A stretch of DNA of 64,000 nucleotides from Stenotrophomonas oahuensis (GCF_031834595.1 NZ_CP115541.1:3900501-3964500); one strand, 5' to 3'. Shown: positions 17,476-26,798, counted from the stretch's first letter. Notes: generated from the sequence alone by a model not told the origin. Numbers and translations are program-made.

Positions 17476-19791
17476 TCAGTTGCCGGAGACCTCCACGCTG
17501 ACACTGTGGATCGTCCCGTCGAAGCGGAACGGTCGGCGATCGAAATAGTCCGGCGACACCGGCGAACCCAGGTCCACACCTACCCCGAATGTCTCGCTGG
17601 CAGTAAATGCCAGCGGCACGGTGCGTGCCACCACCACCTGCGCTACCTGTTCGCCATCGACCTGCAGGGTGACCGTGGCCGGTGCCATGGGCCTGGGTGA
17701 GTCAAAGCGGGTCTCCACTTTCACGACGTGCCTGCCCGCCGGTAGCGGTTTGCTGCTGCGCGCCTGGTAGCGATCCAGAATCAGCATGTTGTACTCGTAA
17801 ACCAGCTGGCCCTTGTCCACGAAAAGGGTCACGCCCCCGGAGAACCCACCCAGCGCATACAGCACGCCGGATGCCTGCGGGCCGGCGCTCAGCTCGATCT
17901 CCACCACGCTGTTCTGCTTCCCCAGGCCGGGTGCGGTGAACTCGGGCATCCGGGTCACCGATTCGTCGAACCGCCAGCGCGTGTACGGCGAGGCGATGCG
18001 GTCCTCAGGGTGCAGCCGCAACCACAGGCCTGCTCCCACCGGCCACACCAGGTTGTCGCGTGAGACCTCTTTGAACAGCGCCTTGAGCTCCTCGACCTTG
18101 GCAGTCTGGGTGCTGGCCAGATCGTGGGCTTGACTGAAATCGTTGCGCAGGTCGTACAGCTCCCACGACTCGGTGGACATGTCCCAGCCCTTCAGGCGCT
18201 GTGCGGTGCTGGGGGTGTCCCAGGGCACAAAGGGACCGAACGCGCAGGCGTACCACCCGTCTGCGTAGATGCCGCGGCTCGCGTTGTTCTCGAAGTACTG
18301 CACGGACTTGCGGCCCACCGCCGCCGCATCGTCGAAGGTGTAAACAAAGCTGGTGCCGTCCATGGGCTTCTGCTCGAAGCCATCCACGCTGCCCGGCGGC
18401 GGTATGCCGATGGCCTCGTAGAGCGTGGGAACCACGTCGTTCACATGGTGAAACTGCGAGCGCAGCTGCCCGTCCGCCTTGATCCGCGCGGGCCAGGACA
18501 CCGCCATGGCGTTGCGGGTGCCGCCAAAGTGGCTGGCAACCAGCTTGGTGTGATGGAACGGGGTATTGCCCGCCCACGCCCAGCCGGCGTGGTACATGTT
18601 GTCGGTTCTGGGCGACCCAAGCACGGGCAGACCGCCCAGCGAGTCCAGCGCGGCAATCTGTTCGGCCACGGTGTTGGGAATGCCGTTCTGCGCCAGCAGT
18701 TCGCTGATGCTGCCGCGCTGTCCTTCCGCACTGGAGCCGTTGTCGCCAAAGATGTACAGCACCAGCGTGTTCTCATGCCGGTCCAGCCGCTCCAGTTCGT
18801 CGAGCAGGCGGCCGGCCTGCGCATCGACGTGTTCCAGAAAACCGGCGAACACCTCCATCAGGCGCGACTGGAACGGCCGCTCGGGCTCGGGAATCTCATC
18901 CCAGCCCTGCATGCTGTCGGCGCGCGGTGTCAGGGTCGCATCGGCGGGAATCCAGCCCTTCTCCTTCTGCCGCTGGAACACACGCTCGCGGTACGCGTCC
19001 CAGCCATCGTCGAAGCGGCCCTGATAGCGGTCCGCCCACTCCTTGAAGATATGGTGGGGTCCGTGCGCCGCGCCGGGCGCCCAGTACAGCAGGAAAGGTG
19101 CATCAGGCGCGTAGGCTTCGTGCTGGCGCAGCCAGGTGATCGCCTTGTCGGCAAGGTCCTCCGACAGGTGGTAGCCCTCGTCGCGCGGCGGCTCGACCGG
19201 ATTGGTGTTTTCGTACAACCTCGGCTCCCACTGTGAGGTCTCGCCGGCAATGAAGCCGTAGAAGTGCTCGAAGCCATGCCCTGTGGGCCATCGATCAAAC
19301 GGCCCCATCGCCGTGGTCTGGTCGGCCGGGGAGTTGTGCCATTTGCCGAACGCGGCGGTCTTGTAGCCGTAATGGCGCAGCACTTCGGCGACGGTGGCGG
19401 TGTCTTTGCCGATCACGCCGGTGTAGCCGTTCCAGTCGACCGCGCGCTCGGCGATGGTGCCGGAGTGGACGCGATGATGGTTTCGACCGGTCAGCAGTGC
19501 TGCCCGCGTAGGCGAGCAGATCGAGGTGGTATGGAAGCAGTTGTAACCCAGCCCGGCCTCCACCACGCGGCTGAAGTTGGGCGTATGCACCTCGCCGCCC
19601 ACCGTATCGGCCAGGCCGAAGCCCACATCGTCCAGCAGCACGATCAGCACATTGGGCGCATTTTCCGGCAGCCGCCGGGGCACGGCGCGACGCTTGTGGG
19701 TGGACTCGGCCAGCGTGTAGCCGGCGGTGCTGGCCGAAGGCGTGGGCGGGAACGGCAGTACCGACCCATCTGCTGGCGACATATCAGACAT
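17476..19791 (-). CDS. Arylsulfatase (type I, formylglycine-dependent), full length
   Basis: A 771-residue sulfatase of the alkaline phosphatase superfamily, hydrolysing sulfate esters. Active-site residues are in place: metal ligands D54/D55 (LLDDVGFG) and D350/N351 (GDNG), the cysteine to be converted to formylglycine at C92 in CSPTRAALLTGR, and K150/H152 (GKWH), H243 and K416. The C-terminal ~170 residues form the beta-sandwich domain usual in this subgroup, with FGVGVDLGSPVSPDY near the end. No signal peptide is seen. It lies third in the sulfatase operon, 21 bp after the preceding gene. No formylglycine-generating enzyme gene is in the window, so maturation would depend on one elsewhere. 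Confidence 0.93.
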   Translation of the reverse strand: MSDMSPADGSVLPFPPTPSASTAGYTLAESTHKRRAVPRRLPENAPNVLIVLLDDVGFGLADTVGGEVHTPNFSRVVEAGLGYNCFHTTSICSPTRAALLTGRNHHRVHSGTIAERAVDWNGYTGVIGKDTATVAEVLRHYGYKTAAFGKWHNSPADQTTAMGPFDRWPTGHGFEHFYGFIAGETSQWEPRLYENTNPVEPPRDEGYHLSEDLADKAITWLRQHEAYAPDAPFLLYWAPGAAHGPHHIFKEWADRYQGRFDDGWDAYRERVFQRQKEKGWIPADATLTPRADSMQGWDEIPEPERPFQSRLMEVFAGFLEHVDAQAGRLLDELERLDRHENTLVLYIFGDNGSSAEGQRGSISELLAQNGIPNTVAEQIAALDSLGGLPVLGSPRTDNMYHAGWAWAGNTPFHHTKLVASHFGGTRNAMAVSWPARIKADGQLRSQFHHVNDVVPTLYEAIGIPPPGSVDGFEQKPMDGTSFVYTFDDAAAVGRKSVQYFENNASRGIYADGWYACAFGPFVPWDTPSTAQRLKGWDMSTESWELYDLRNDFSQAHDLASTQTAKVEELKALFKEVSRDNLVWPVGAGLWLRLHPEDRIASPYTRWRFDESVTRMPEFTAPGLGKQNSVVEIELSAGPQASGVLYALGGFSGGVTLFVDKGQLVYEYNMLILDRYQARSSKPLPAGRHVVKVETRFDSPRPMAPATVTLQVDGEQVAQVVVARTVPLAFTASETFGVGVDLGSPVSPDYFDRRPFRFDGTIHSVSVEVSGN

Positions 19792-19812
19792 TGGCCTTCC
19801 GCTCCCATGGTG

Positions 19813-21357
19813 TCATTGCTTGCGCAGGTACGCTTTCATCTCGGCCTGCTGGTCGATTACGGGCTCGCCGCTGACGTCCACGATCACCCGTTCGAGTTGT
19901 CCGGTGTAACGGAATGGCGGGGTGTACTCGGGATTGACCGGTGCGCCGCTGTCCTGTCCGACCAGCATCGCCCCGCCCTGCCCCAGCCGGATCCGAACCG
20001 TATACGGCAGTTCGCCCAGCATCTCGAAGTACTGGGTGAGGTGGACTTCCGGTGCGCCGACATCGTTGAAGGTCGACAGCAGGCTGACACCCTCGATCTG
20101 CGATTGGCTGATACCGCGCAGCGCGGCAGGGGCGTCGATTCCCAAGGCGTCCAGTGCGGTGGGCACCATGTCGATCAGGTGGCAGTACTGCGTGCGGATC
20201 TCGCCCTTGGCACGGATGCCCTTCGGCCAGGCGATGATGAACGGATCGGAGCTGCCGCCGCGATAGGTCTCCCGCTTCCAGCGCCGGAACGGCGTGTTGC
20301 CGGCATGCGTCCAGCCCCAGGGGAAGTGGTTGAAGGTGGTCGGGCCGCCGATCTCGTCGATGTGTTTCAGGCCATCTTCGACGGTGTCGGCTTCACCGAT
20401 GTAGTAATCGGTGTGCTCCAGGAAGCCAGCGAACACCTCCATCATCCTCGCATACAGGCGGCGCTCGTCCTGCGACAGCGCGCTCCACTGCTGCACGTCC
20501 GGATCGTCGGCGGGCAGCTGGGTCTGGGCCGGAATGATGCCCAGCGCTTTCTGCCGCGCAAAGACCTGCTCGCGGTATGCCTGCCAACCCGAATCGAACG
20601 CGCCTTGGTAGCGGTCGGCCCATTCCTTGGGCACGTGATGCGGCGAGTGCATCGCGCCCAAGGCGAAGTAGCAGAAGAACGGCTTCTGCGCTGCGATCTG
20701 CTTGGCGTCGGCGATGAAAGCCTCGGCCTTTTCGACCAGGTCCGGGGTCAGGTGGTAGCCCTGCTCCGGCGTGGTCGGCGGCTCGACCTGGTGGTTGTCG
20801 TGGACCAGCTCCGGATAGTACTGGTGGGTGTCCCCGCCCAGGAAGCCGTAGAAGCGTTCAAAGCCGCGTCCCAGCGGCCAGCGGTCATAGGGGCCGGCCG
20901 CGGTGTTGGTTTCCTCTGGCGACAAGTGCCATTTGCCCACGCAGTATGTGCTGTAGCCAACCTGCTTGAGTATCTCCGAGAGCATGCCGTTCTCAAACGG
21001 CATGTAGCCATCCGTGCCGGGGAAGCCGGTCGAGCCGTTGGACAGGCAGCCCATGTGGTTGGAATGGTGGTTGCGCCCGGTCAGCATCGAGGACCGCGAC
21101 GGCGAGCACAGCGCCGTGGTGTGCATGTTGTTGTACAGCAGACCATCGGCGGCGAGCGCGTCGATGTTGGGCGTTCGGATCGGGCTGCCGTAGCAGCCCA
21201 GGTGACCGTAGCCGGTGTCGCCCAGCACGATGAACAGGACATTCGGTGCGCCGTCCCTCGCGCGCACCAGCGCCGGCCAGGCCGGCGAGGATACCTCGGG
21301 AGTGCGGCCGATGATGCCGGGAAAACGGGTTCCGGCGGGATACTCCCTGAGTGCCAT
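19813..21357 (-). CDS. Arylsulfatase homologue with two internal deletions, probably inactive
   Basis: A 514-residue relative of the neighbouring 771-residue sulfatase. It keeps the N-terminus, the formylglycine cysteine C84 (CSPSRSSMLTGR), GKWH (142-144), H237 and K361, plus the C-terminal end (LVGQDSGAPVNPEY). Against the neighbour and family, ~45 residues are missing after G321/E322 (near base 20394), including the DNG metal ligands. About 200 residues are missing after G448 (near base 20014), removing most of the C-terminal domain. The first aspartate of the DD pair is glycine (VLGDTGYG, residue 46). Both deletions keep the frame. Three of four metal ligands are gone, so hydrolysis is unlikely. 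It begins 2 bp after the preceding sulfatase. Confidence 0.88.
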   Translation of the reverse strand: MALREYPAGTRFPGIIGRTPEVSSPAWPALVRARDGAPNVLFIVLGDTGYGHLGCYGSPIRTPNIDALAADGLLYNNMHTTALCSPSRSSMLTGRNHHSNHMGCLSNGSTGFPGTDGYMPFENGMLSEILKQVGYSTYCVGKWHLSPEETNTAAGPYDRWPLGRGFERFYGFLGGDTHQYYPELVHDNHQVEPPTTPEQGYHLTPDLVEKAEAFIADAKQIAAQKPFFCYFALGAMHSPHHVPKEWADRYQGAFDSGWQAYREQVFARQKALGIIPAQTQLPADDPDVQQWSALSQDERRLYARMMEVFAGFLEHTDYYIGEADTVEDGLKHIDEIGGPTTFNHFPWGWTHAGNTPFRRWKRETYRGGSSDPFIIAWPKGIRAKGEIRTQYCHLIDMVPTALDALGIDAPAALRGISQSQIEGVSLLSTFNDVGAPEVHLTQYFEMLGELPYTVRIRLGQGGAMLVGQDSGAPVNPEYTPPFRYTGQLERVIVDVSGEPVIDQQAEMKAYLRKQ

Positions 21358-21359
21358 GG

Positions 21360-22892
21360 CTAGTCGTGGCCCTTGGCCATGAACTGTTCCACCACGTTGG
21401 ACATGTCGAAGCTCTTGCCACCCTGCACCGGCGGGTACCTGGCAAGCGTGCCCAGATGTTCCTTCATCAGTTCACCCAGCGGGCCGGTCTGCCACGACAC
21501 TTTCTGGATGAGATGACCGTACGAGTCGCTGTTGTCGTAGCTCTCGAACGGGTCCATGCGGATATTGAACACCAGGGGTTTGCTGCGGCCGGTGATGGTT
21601 CCGTAATAGTCCTCGGAAGTGGAGAAGTGCCACTTCCAGGGGCCCATCCTCAACGCGGTCAGCTTGGACTCGTTGTAGTGGAAGATGTGGTTGCGCGCGG
21701 ACTGATCCGACTTGCCCAGCCAGTAGTCCAGGTTGTCCACGCCGTCGATGTACTGTTGCTTCTCGTCCAGCACCTGCTCACGGACATCCTCGACTCCGGC
21801 GGCGGCAGCCAGCGTGGTGAACATGTCCTGATGGGCCTGGATGCCGTTCTTCAGCTGCAGGGGCGCAATGACGCCCGGCCAGCGCAGCATCGAAATCACA
21901 CGCACACCGCCCTCATAGGTGGTCATTTTCTCGCCGCGCCACGGCGTGGTGGCACCATGCGGCCAGGACGAGTGCTCCGGCCCGTTGTCGGTGGAGTACC
22001 ACACAATGGTGTCCTCCTCCAGGCCGTTCTCCTTCAGCCAGTCGAGCACGATGCCGATGTCGTGATCGTGCTGCAGCATGCCTGAACCATGCAGGTCGGC
22101 TTCGGACGTGTACTTCTCGGCCGCGTAGCGCCACTTGTCGTTCAGGCGGGTGTACAGGTGCATCCGGCTGGTATTGAGCCATACGAAGAACGGCTCGTCC
22201 GCATCCCGGGCCTGCTGCATGAACGCCAGCGCCGGGGGGATGAACTCCTTCTCGTCCACTTCGTGCATGCGCTCCTGGTGCAGGGGTCCGGTGTCGACGA
22301 TCTTCTGCTTGCCGACCCGTCCAAAACGCGGGTCCTCGGTGGCGTCGTCCTCGTCGGTGGCCCAGCTGTGGATCACCCCGCGCGCGCCGAACTTCTTCTC
22401 ATAGGCATCGAGGCTGCCGGCATACTTCTCGGCAAAGTTCCGGTAGTCACGCTGCTCGTCTTCCTCGGACACGTTCAGGTGATAGAGGTTGCCGAAGAAT
22501 TCGTCGAAGCCGTGGTTGGTGGGCAGGTGCTCGTTACGATCGCCCAGGTGGCTCTTGCCGAAGTGTCCGGTGCGATATCCAACCTTCTTCAGCACCTCTG
22601 CCAGACACGGCGACTCGCGCTTCAGACCAAGAGGATCGCCCGGCTGGCCGACCGTGACCATGCCCGAGCGGATCGGGTACTGACCGGTGATGAAGGCCGC
22701 ACGCCCGGCCGTACAGGACTGCTGTGCATAGTGATCGGTGAAGCGGATGCCCTCGTAGCCGATGCGGTCGATGTTGGGCGTGGTGTATCCCATGGTGCCA
22801 AGGCCGTAGGCGCTGACGTTCTGCCAGCCGATGTCGTCGCCCCAGATGACCAGGATGTTGGGCTTCTTGCGGGTTTCAGATTTTCCGTTCAT
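21360..22892 (-). CDS. Arylsulfatase, CxAxR-type
   Basis: A 510-residue sulfatase from [10 protein letters not shown], first gene of the operon. An AGGG-type ribosome site precedes this ATG; the frame is open to 22940 but without support. D19/D20 (WGDDIGW) and DNG (STDNGPE) supply the metal ligands. The cysteine to be converted to formylglycine is C60 in [12 protein letters not shown], where alanine replaces the proline of the classical motif, as in the CxAxR subgroup. HFGKSHLGD holds the catalytic Lys/His. There is no signal peptide. The gene precedes the other sulfatases with only 2 bp between, so the three are surely co-transcribed. Confidence 0.92.
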   Translation of the reverse strand: MNGKSETRKKPNILVIWGDDIGWQNVSAYGLGTMGYTTPNIDRIGYEGIRFTDHYAQQSCTAGRAAFITGQYPIRSGMVTVGQPGDPLGLKRESPCLAEVLKKVGYRTGHFGKSHLGDRNEHLPTNHGFDEFFGNLYHLNVSEEDEQRDYRNFAEKYAGSLDAYEKKFGARGVIHSWATDEDDATEDPRFGRVGKQKIVDTGPLHQERMHEVDEKEFIPPALAFMQQARDADEPFFVWLNTSRMHLYTRLNDKWRYAAEKYTSEADLHGSGMLQHDHDIGIVLDWLKENGLEEDTIVWYSTDNGPEHSSWPHGATTPWRGEKMTTYEGGVRVISMLRWPGVIAPLQLKNGIQAHQDMFTTLAAAAGVEDVREQVLDEKQQYIDGVDNLDYWLGKSDQSARNHIFHYNESKLTALRMGPWKWHFSTSEDYYGTITGRSKPLVFNIRMDPFESYDNSDSYGHLIQKVSWQTGPLGELMKEHLGTLARYPPVQGGKSFDMSNVVEQFMAKGHD

Positions 22893-23060
22893 GGGAGCAC
22901 CCTGGAGATGTGTGGCGGATGGACGTCCCTCCATTCTCAAGACCAGATCCGGTTGCTCCTACGGTAAATGCACCAAGGGGATAGCCAGTACTTTTACTGC
23001 AGCGCCCTGCGGGGCTGATGCCACGATATGCAGACACCTAGCTGTCTGGAAACGCGCGCC

Positions 23061-24026
23061 GTGACTGACCTTCGGGATGTAAAAGAAGCGCTGGCACTTG
23101 AACCTCTTTCCTTTCTGGGGCTGGGCGTCAGCGTGGGTGATGCATTGGCAGGCCTTGTGGCGCTGCTGGTCACCTGGCTGCTTGCCAGCATGGTCCGGCG
23201 CGGTATCCGGCGCTATGGCACCCGTCATCCCGACGCGAATCAGGCCACCCTGTATACGTTCTCCCGGCTGCTGCATTACGTGATTCTCGGGTTTGGTGCC
23301 CTCGTGGCCCTCCAGGTGGCAGGGGTTCCGCTCAGCCAGTTCGCGGTGTTCACCGGGGCCATCGGCGTGGGTCTGGGCTTTGGCATGCAGGCCATCTTCA
23401 GCAATTTCGTGTCCGGGCTGATCCTGCTGTTTGACCGCTCGTTGAAGGTCGGCGATTTCATCGAGCTGGACAAGGACACCCGGGGTGTCGTGAAGTCCAT
23501 CGACATCCGTTCCACCCTTATCACCACCAACGACAATATCGATGTGCTGGTGCCGAACTCGGAATTCGTGACCAAGCGGCTGGTCAACTGGACCCACGGC
23601 TCGCTCAATCGCAGGATCCGGATCGCGTTCTCGGTGGATCTGGACGTGGACAAGGAACTGGTCAAGAAGGCCGCATTGGATGCAGCCCTGCAGGTGCCCT
23701 TCACTCTTGCTGCTTCTGGGCCCAAGCGGCCGCAGCTCTGGCTGATGGGGGGTGAAGGCAGTTCGATGGACTACATCCTGGCGGTTTGGCTAACGGAGGC
23801 GGCGTCGCGACGGAACTCGGCGGTGCGGGCGGCGTACCTGTGGGAGCTGGATAGTGCCTTCAAGCGGCATGGGGTGGTGAATGCCCTGCCCCGTAGTGAG
23901 ATTCGTTTTTCGAGGGGTGCTGGGCGTGGGGCTGATGGGATCGTTGAGGACCACGAAGCGATTTCTGTGAATGACGCCAAAGAAGAAGCCCAGCGTGCGG
24001 TTGAAGAGGATGCACGACGGACGTAG
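23061..24026 (+). CDS. MscS-family mechanosensitive ion channel
   Basis: A channel protein of about 321 residues that would open under membrane tension during osmotic downshock. GTG 23061 (VTDLRDVKEAL) is preferred because family-like sequence starts there with a GGAAA upstream; ATG 23028 is the alternative. Two N-terminal helices precede the pore-lining helix (FTGAIGVGLGFGMQAIFSNFVSGLILL), followed by the beta domain (VGDFIELDKDTRGVVKSIDIRSTLITT, VLVPNSEF) and a cytoplasmic alpha/beta domain. The C-terminal ~35 residues are acidic and variable. The TAG stop (24024-24026) is part of the GTAG of a SMAG repeat. It is divergent from the sulfatase operon. Confidence 0.92.
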   Translation: MTDLRDVKEALALEPLSFLGLGVSVGDALAGLVALLVTWLLASMVRRGIRRYGTRHPDANQATLYTFSRLLHYVILGFGALVALQVAGVPLSQFAVFTGAIGVGLGFGMQAIFSNFVSGLILLFDRSLKVGDFIELDKDTRGVVKSIDIRSTLITTNDNIDVLVPNSEFVTKRLVNWTHGSLNRRIRIAFSVDLDVDKELVKKAALDAALQVPFTLAASGPKRPQLWLMGGEGSSMDYILAVWLTEAASRRNSAVRAAYLWELDSAFKRHGVVNALPRSEIRFSRGAGRGADGIVEDHEAISVNDAKEEAQRAVEEDARRT

Positions 24027-24117
24027 AGCCGGGCTTGCCCGGCTGCTCTTGGCGGTTTTGTGCGACGTGGCGTGGCGATTTGGCAGTTAAAAGCAGCCGG
24101 GCAAGTCCGGCTCTACG
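24023..24117. repeat. SMAG inverted pair
   Basis: A GTAGAGCCGGGCTTGCCCGG unit at 24023 and its mirror ending CTCTAC at 24116, separated by ~40 bp, can fold into one large hairpin. The first GTAG provides the stop codon of the MscS gene; the second arm abuts the operator-like palindrome of the next gene. Confidence 0.9.
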
Positions 24118-24119
24118 CT

Positions 24120-24144
24120 ATATGTAACGCTGTGTGTTACATAT
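24120..24144. promoter_or_regulatory. Operator-like inverted repeat upstream of the methyltransferase
   Basis: Perfect 9-base arms ATATGTAAC and GTTACATAT around a 7-base spacer, ending 28 bases before the ATG at 24173. A TGTAAC-N7-GTTACA layout is typical of dimeric TetR-like repressor sites. No such regulator gene is adjacent, so autoregulation by a neighbour is not supported. Confidence 0.6.
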
Positions 24145-24172
24145 TGGGCATCGCACCTTTTACCGAGCCCTT

Positions 24173-24844
24173 ATGTCCACGTTCCAAGACGCCGCCGCCG
24201 TCAGCCGCTATCAAGAAACCGCCCTGGCCAAGGTGCCTGGCATGGCCGCCCTCCACCGCATGACCCATATGCTGCTCGCCGAATCCGTCCCGGCAGACGG
24301 CGAGGTGCTGGTGCTGGGTGCAGGCGGCGGATTGGAGCTCAGCGCCTTTGCCCAGGCGCATTCTGGTTGGCGATTTGTGGGTGTGGACCCCTCCGCGCCC
24401 ATGCTTGAACTTGCGCAGGAGACGCTAGGGGCTGGGGCTTCGCGCGTTGAGCTGGTGGAGGGGTTTATCGAGGACGCGCCGGTCCGCCAGTTCGATGGGG
24501 CGACTTGCCTGCTGACGCTTCACTTTCTCGACCGCGAGGGACGGTTGCGGACTTTGAGGGAGCTGTTCCAACGGTTGAAGCCTGGCGGTGTGTTGGTGGT
24601 CGCTCACCACAGCTATGCGCCCGAAGAGAGCCTGCATTGGCTTCGTCGCTCTGCTGCCTTTGCTTCGGCAAGCGGTGTGGTGAGCGAACAGGATGAGGCG
24701 GGGATTGCTGCGATGGCGGCCAAACTGCCGGCGCTTTCCGCGCAAGATGAGGTGGCGTTGCTTGAGACGGCTGGGTTTGTGGATGTGGAGCTGTTCTACG
24801 CTGCGCTGAGCTTCCGGGGTTGGGTGGCGCGGAGGCTCTTGTAG
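24173..24844 (+). CDS. Class I SAM-dependent methyltransferase
   Basis: A 223-residue cytoplasmic enzyme. ATG 24173 is chosen because the upstream frame runs through the operator. The glycine-rich SAM motif is EVLVLGAGGGLEL; the acidic end of the next strand is GVDPSAPMLELA; motif IV-like ATCLLTLHFLD and the later LKPGGVLVVAHH fit the Rossmann-type methyltransferase fold. The substrate cannot be told. It stands alone, bracketed by SMAG pairs on both sides, and its TAG stop (24842-24844) is provided by the GTAG of the downstream pair. Confidence 0.88.
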   Translation: MSTFQDAAAVSRYQETALAKVPGMAALHRMTHMLLAESVPADGEVLVLGAGGGLELSAFAQAHSGWRFVGVDPSAPMLELAQETLGAGASRVELVEGFIEDAPVRQFDGATCLLTLHFLDREGRLRTLRELFQRLKPGGVLVVAHHSYAPEESLHWLRRSAAFASASGVVSEQDEAGIAAMAAKLPALSAQDEVALLETAGFVDVELFYAALSFRGWVARRLL

Positions 24845-24930
24845 AGCCGGGCTTGCCCGGCTGCTCTTGGTGGTCATTCCTGGCGTGGCGAATTGTCAGC
24901 GAAAAGCAGCCGGGCAAGCCCGGCTCTACG
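24841..24930. repeat. SMAG inverted pair
   Basis: GTAGAGCCGGGCTTGCCCGG at 24841 and its mirror ending at 24930, with a ~35-bp spacer related to that of the pair at 24023-24117 (tggcgtggcga shared). The first GTAG gives the methyltransferase stop codon. Confidence 0.9.
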
Positions 24931-24960
24931 GGGCAGGTCACGCGTGACAGACACCGCGGG

Positions 24961-25866
24961 TCACTTGTTTTCAATCCGGGCATAAAGCTCGCTGACCCAC
25001 TCCACAAACACGCGCACCTTCGTGCTGAGCTGCCGGCTCGGGGCGTACGCGATGTACACGTCCAATGGCGCGGGCCGCCATTCCTGCAGCACAGGCACCA
25101 GTTCACCGCGCTCAATGGCCGGCCGGACCATGAAATCCAAGGTGTGGATTACCCCAAGCCCAACCAGTCCCGTCGCCAGATGGGCGTTGCTCTCATTGAC
25201 CATGACCGCACAGTCGGGAGCGACCTCCAGCGGCACGCTGTCGTCCAGGAAATGCAGCGGCGGTGCCCTGCCCGTGTGCGCGGAAAAGTACCCGACAACT
25301 GGAAACCGAGGTTCCAGCAACTCCTCAGGATGAGTCGGCACCCCATAGCGTTCGAGATACGCGGGACTGGCGCAGGTAGTCCAGTCCAGGCGGCCGATTT
25401 TGCGGGAAATCAGTGCACCATCGTCCGCGTTACTGCGGATCGCACAGTCGATGTTCTCACCGATGACATCCACGGTCCGGTCGGTCACACCCAGATGCAC
25501 CTGGATGTCCGGATAGCGGGCCCGGAACTCCGGCAGTGCCGGGATCAACAGCCCGCTGGCGGTCGAGCCGCCTGTGTCCACGCGCAATTTGCACTTGGGG
25601 CTGCGTTGGGCGCGGCCGAGGGTGGCCTCCACATCATCCAGTTCCGTCAGCAGGTGCCGGATGCGCTCGTAGTACGCGGCGCCATCGTTGCTGACACTGA
25701 CCCGGCGCGTGCTGCGCTCCAGCAGCTTCACCCCAAGGTGCTTCTCAAGCGCGGTGATCGACTTGCTCAAGGTGGCGTTGGGCATCTGCAGCGATTCCGC
25801 TGCGCGATTGAAGCCGCCGGTCTCCACGACACGGGCGAAGGCGCGTATTGCCTGTAAGTGGTCCAT
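24961..25866 (-). CDS. LysR-family transcriptional regulator
   Basis: A 301-residue DNA-binding regulator. The N-terminal winged helix-turn-helix spans about residues 3-62 (FARVVETGGFNRAAESLQMPNATLSKSI) and the effector-binding domain residues ~90-295. It resembles regulators that act on divergently transcribed oxidoreductase genes. It is divergent from an SDR gene 133 bp away, the classic layout in which a LysR protein controls both itself and its neighbour. The effector is unknown. Confidence 0.92.
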   Translation of the reverse strand: MDHLQAIRAFARVVETGGFNRAAESLQMPNATLSKSITALEKHLGVKLLERSTRRVSVSNDGAAYYERIRHLLTELDDVEATLGRAQRSPKCKLRVDTGGSTASGLLIPALPEFRARYPDIQVHLGVTDRTVDVIGENIDCAIRSNADDGALISRKIGRLDWTTCASPAYLERYGVPTHPEELLEPRFPVVGYFSAHTGRAPPLHFLDDSVPLEVAPDCAVMVNESNAHLATGLVGLGVIHTLDFMVRPAIERGELVPVLQEWRPAPLDVYIAYAPSRQLSTKVRVFVEWVSELYARIENK

Positions 25867-25890
25867 GCTGGGCTCCGGGTAGGTAGCTGA

Positions 25891-25910
25891 TTATTCACCC
25901 GGGGAAATAA
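25891..25910. promoter_or_regulatory. Imperfect palindrome between LysR and SDR genes
   Basis: TTATTCACCC and GGGGAAATAA form near-mirror arms in the divergent promoter region, a plausible LysR box. It is close to the LysR start, so it may mediate autoregulation. Confidence 0.4.
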
Positions 25911-25999
25911 AGAATCAACGAAACATGTATTTATATCCGAATGGCACCCCAATAGAGTGGCACCCATCGCGGCACTCGCCGTCCACTCAAGGCAAAGAC

Positions 26000-26782
26000 A
26001 TGCAAACCCAGGAACTGGTCAACGTCCACACCACGAAACATGCCGGCAAGGTGGCCCTGGTCACCGGCGGCAGCTCGGGCATCGGTCTGGCCACCGCCAA
26101 ACGCCTCGCACTCGAGGGTGCAAAGGTGATCATCAGCGGGCGCCGCCAGTCGGAGCTGGATCGCGCGGTCGCCGAGATCGGGCATGGTGCGGTTGCCGTC
26201 CGCGGTGACATCTCGGTGGCTGCAGACCTGGACGCCCTGATGGAGAGCATCCGCGCGACGCACGGTCGCCTGGATATTCTGATTGCCAACGCGGGCGGCG
26301 GTGAGTTCACCCCGCTTGATGGCATTACCGAAGCGGGTTTCGACAAGTACTTTGGCATCAACGTCAAAGGCACCTTGTTTACGGTGCAGAAGGCGTTGCC
26401 GCTGATGACCGCTGGCGGTGCCATTGTGGTCACGGGGTCTATCGCCGCCAACCAGGGCGTGCCTGCCTTCGGTGTTTATGCCGCCACGAAGGCTGCGCTG
26501 CGTTCGTTCGTGCGGACATGGGCTTCCGACCTCAAGGGTCGGGATATCCGGGTCAACCTGGTGGCACCCGGTGTGGTGGTGACCCCGGCCTACAAGTCCG
26601 AGCTTGGCATGAGCGACGCGGACATCAGCGCCTACCTTGCTGATGTTGCCCAGAAGGCGCCGCTTGGCCGTGGGGGTAGTCCGGATGAGATTGCCAAGGC
26701 GATGTCGTTCCTGGCGTCGGAGGAGGCGTCGTACATCAGCGGTGCGGAGCTTGCGGTGGATGGTGGTTTGACGCAGGTTTGA
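26000..26782 (+). CDS. Short-chain dehydrogenase/reductase
   Basis: A 260-residue NAD(P)-dependent oxidoreductase of the classical SDR family. The ATG at 26000 (MQTQELVNVH) is preferred over an upstream start at 25925. Visible motifs are the cofactor-binding TGGSSGIG (residues 22-29), NAG (LIANAGGG), the catalytic serine (VVTGSIAANQG) and YAATK with Tyr/Lys. The C-terminus ISGAELAVDGGLTQV is typical. It is probably controlled by the divergent LysR protein. The substrate is unknown. Confidence 0.92.
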   Translation: MQTQELVNVHTTKHAGKVALVTGGSSGIGLATAKRLALEGAKVIISGRRQSELDRAVAEIGHGAVAVRGDISVAADLDALMESIRATHGRLDILIANAGGGEFTPLDGITEAGFDKYFGINVKGTLFTVQKALPLMTAGGAIVVTGSIAANQGVPAFGVYAATKAALRSFVRTWASDLKGRDIRVNLVAPGVVVTPAYKSELGMSDADISAYLADVAQKAPLGRGGSPDEIAKAMSFLASEEASYISGAELAVDGGLTQV

Positions 26783-26798
26783 CCATTGGTCATTGCAC

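Noticed and set aside
19264..21363. A 699-residue plus-strand frame opposite two sulfatase genes
   Set aside because: An antisense shadow; it spans the gap between two real genes, and its sequence shows no motif or ribosome site.
24023..24930. Repeated GTAG palindromes considered as a CRISPR array
   Set aside because: Units are dispersed through the window, each palindromic, without regular unique spacers or cas genes.
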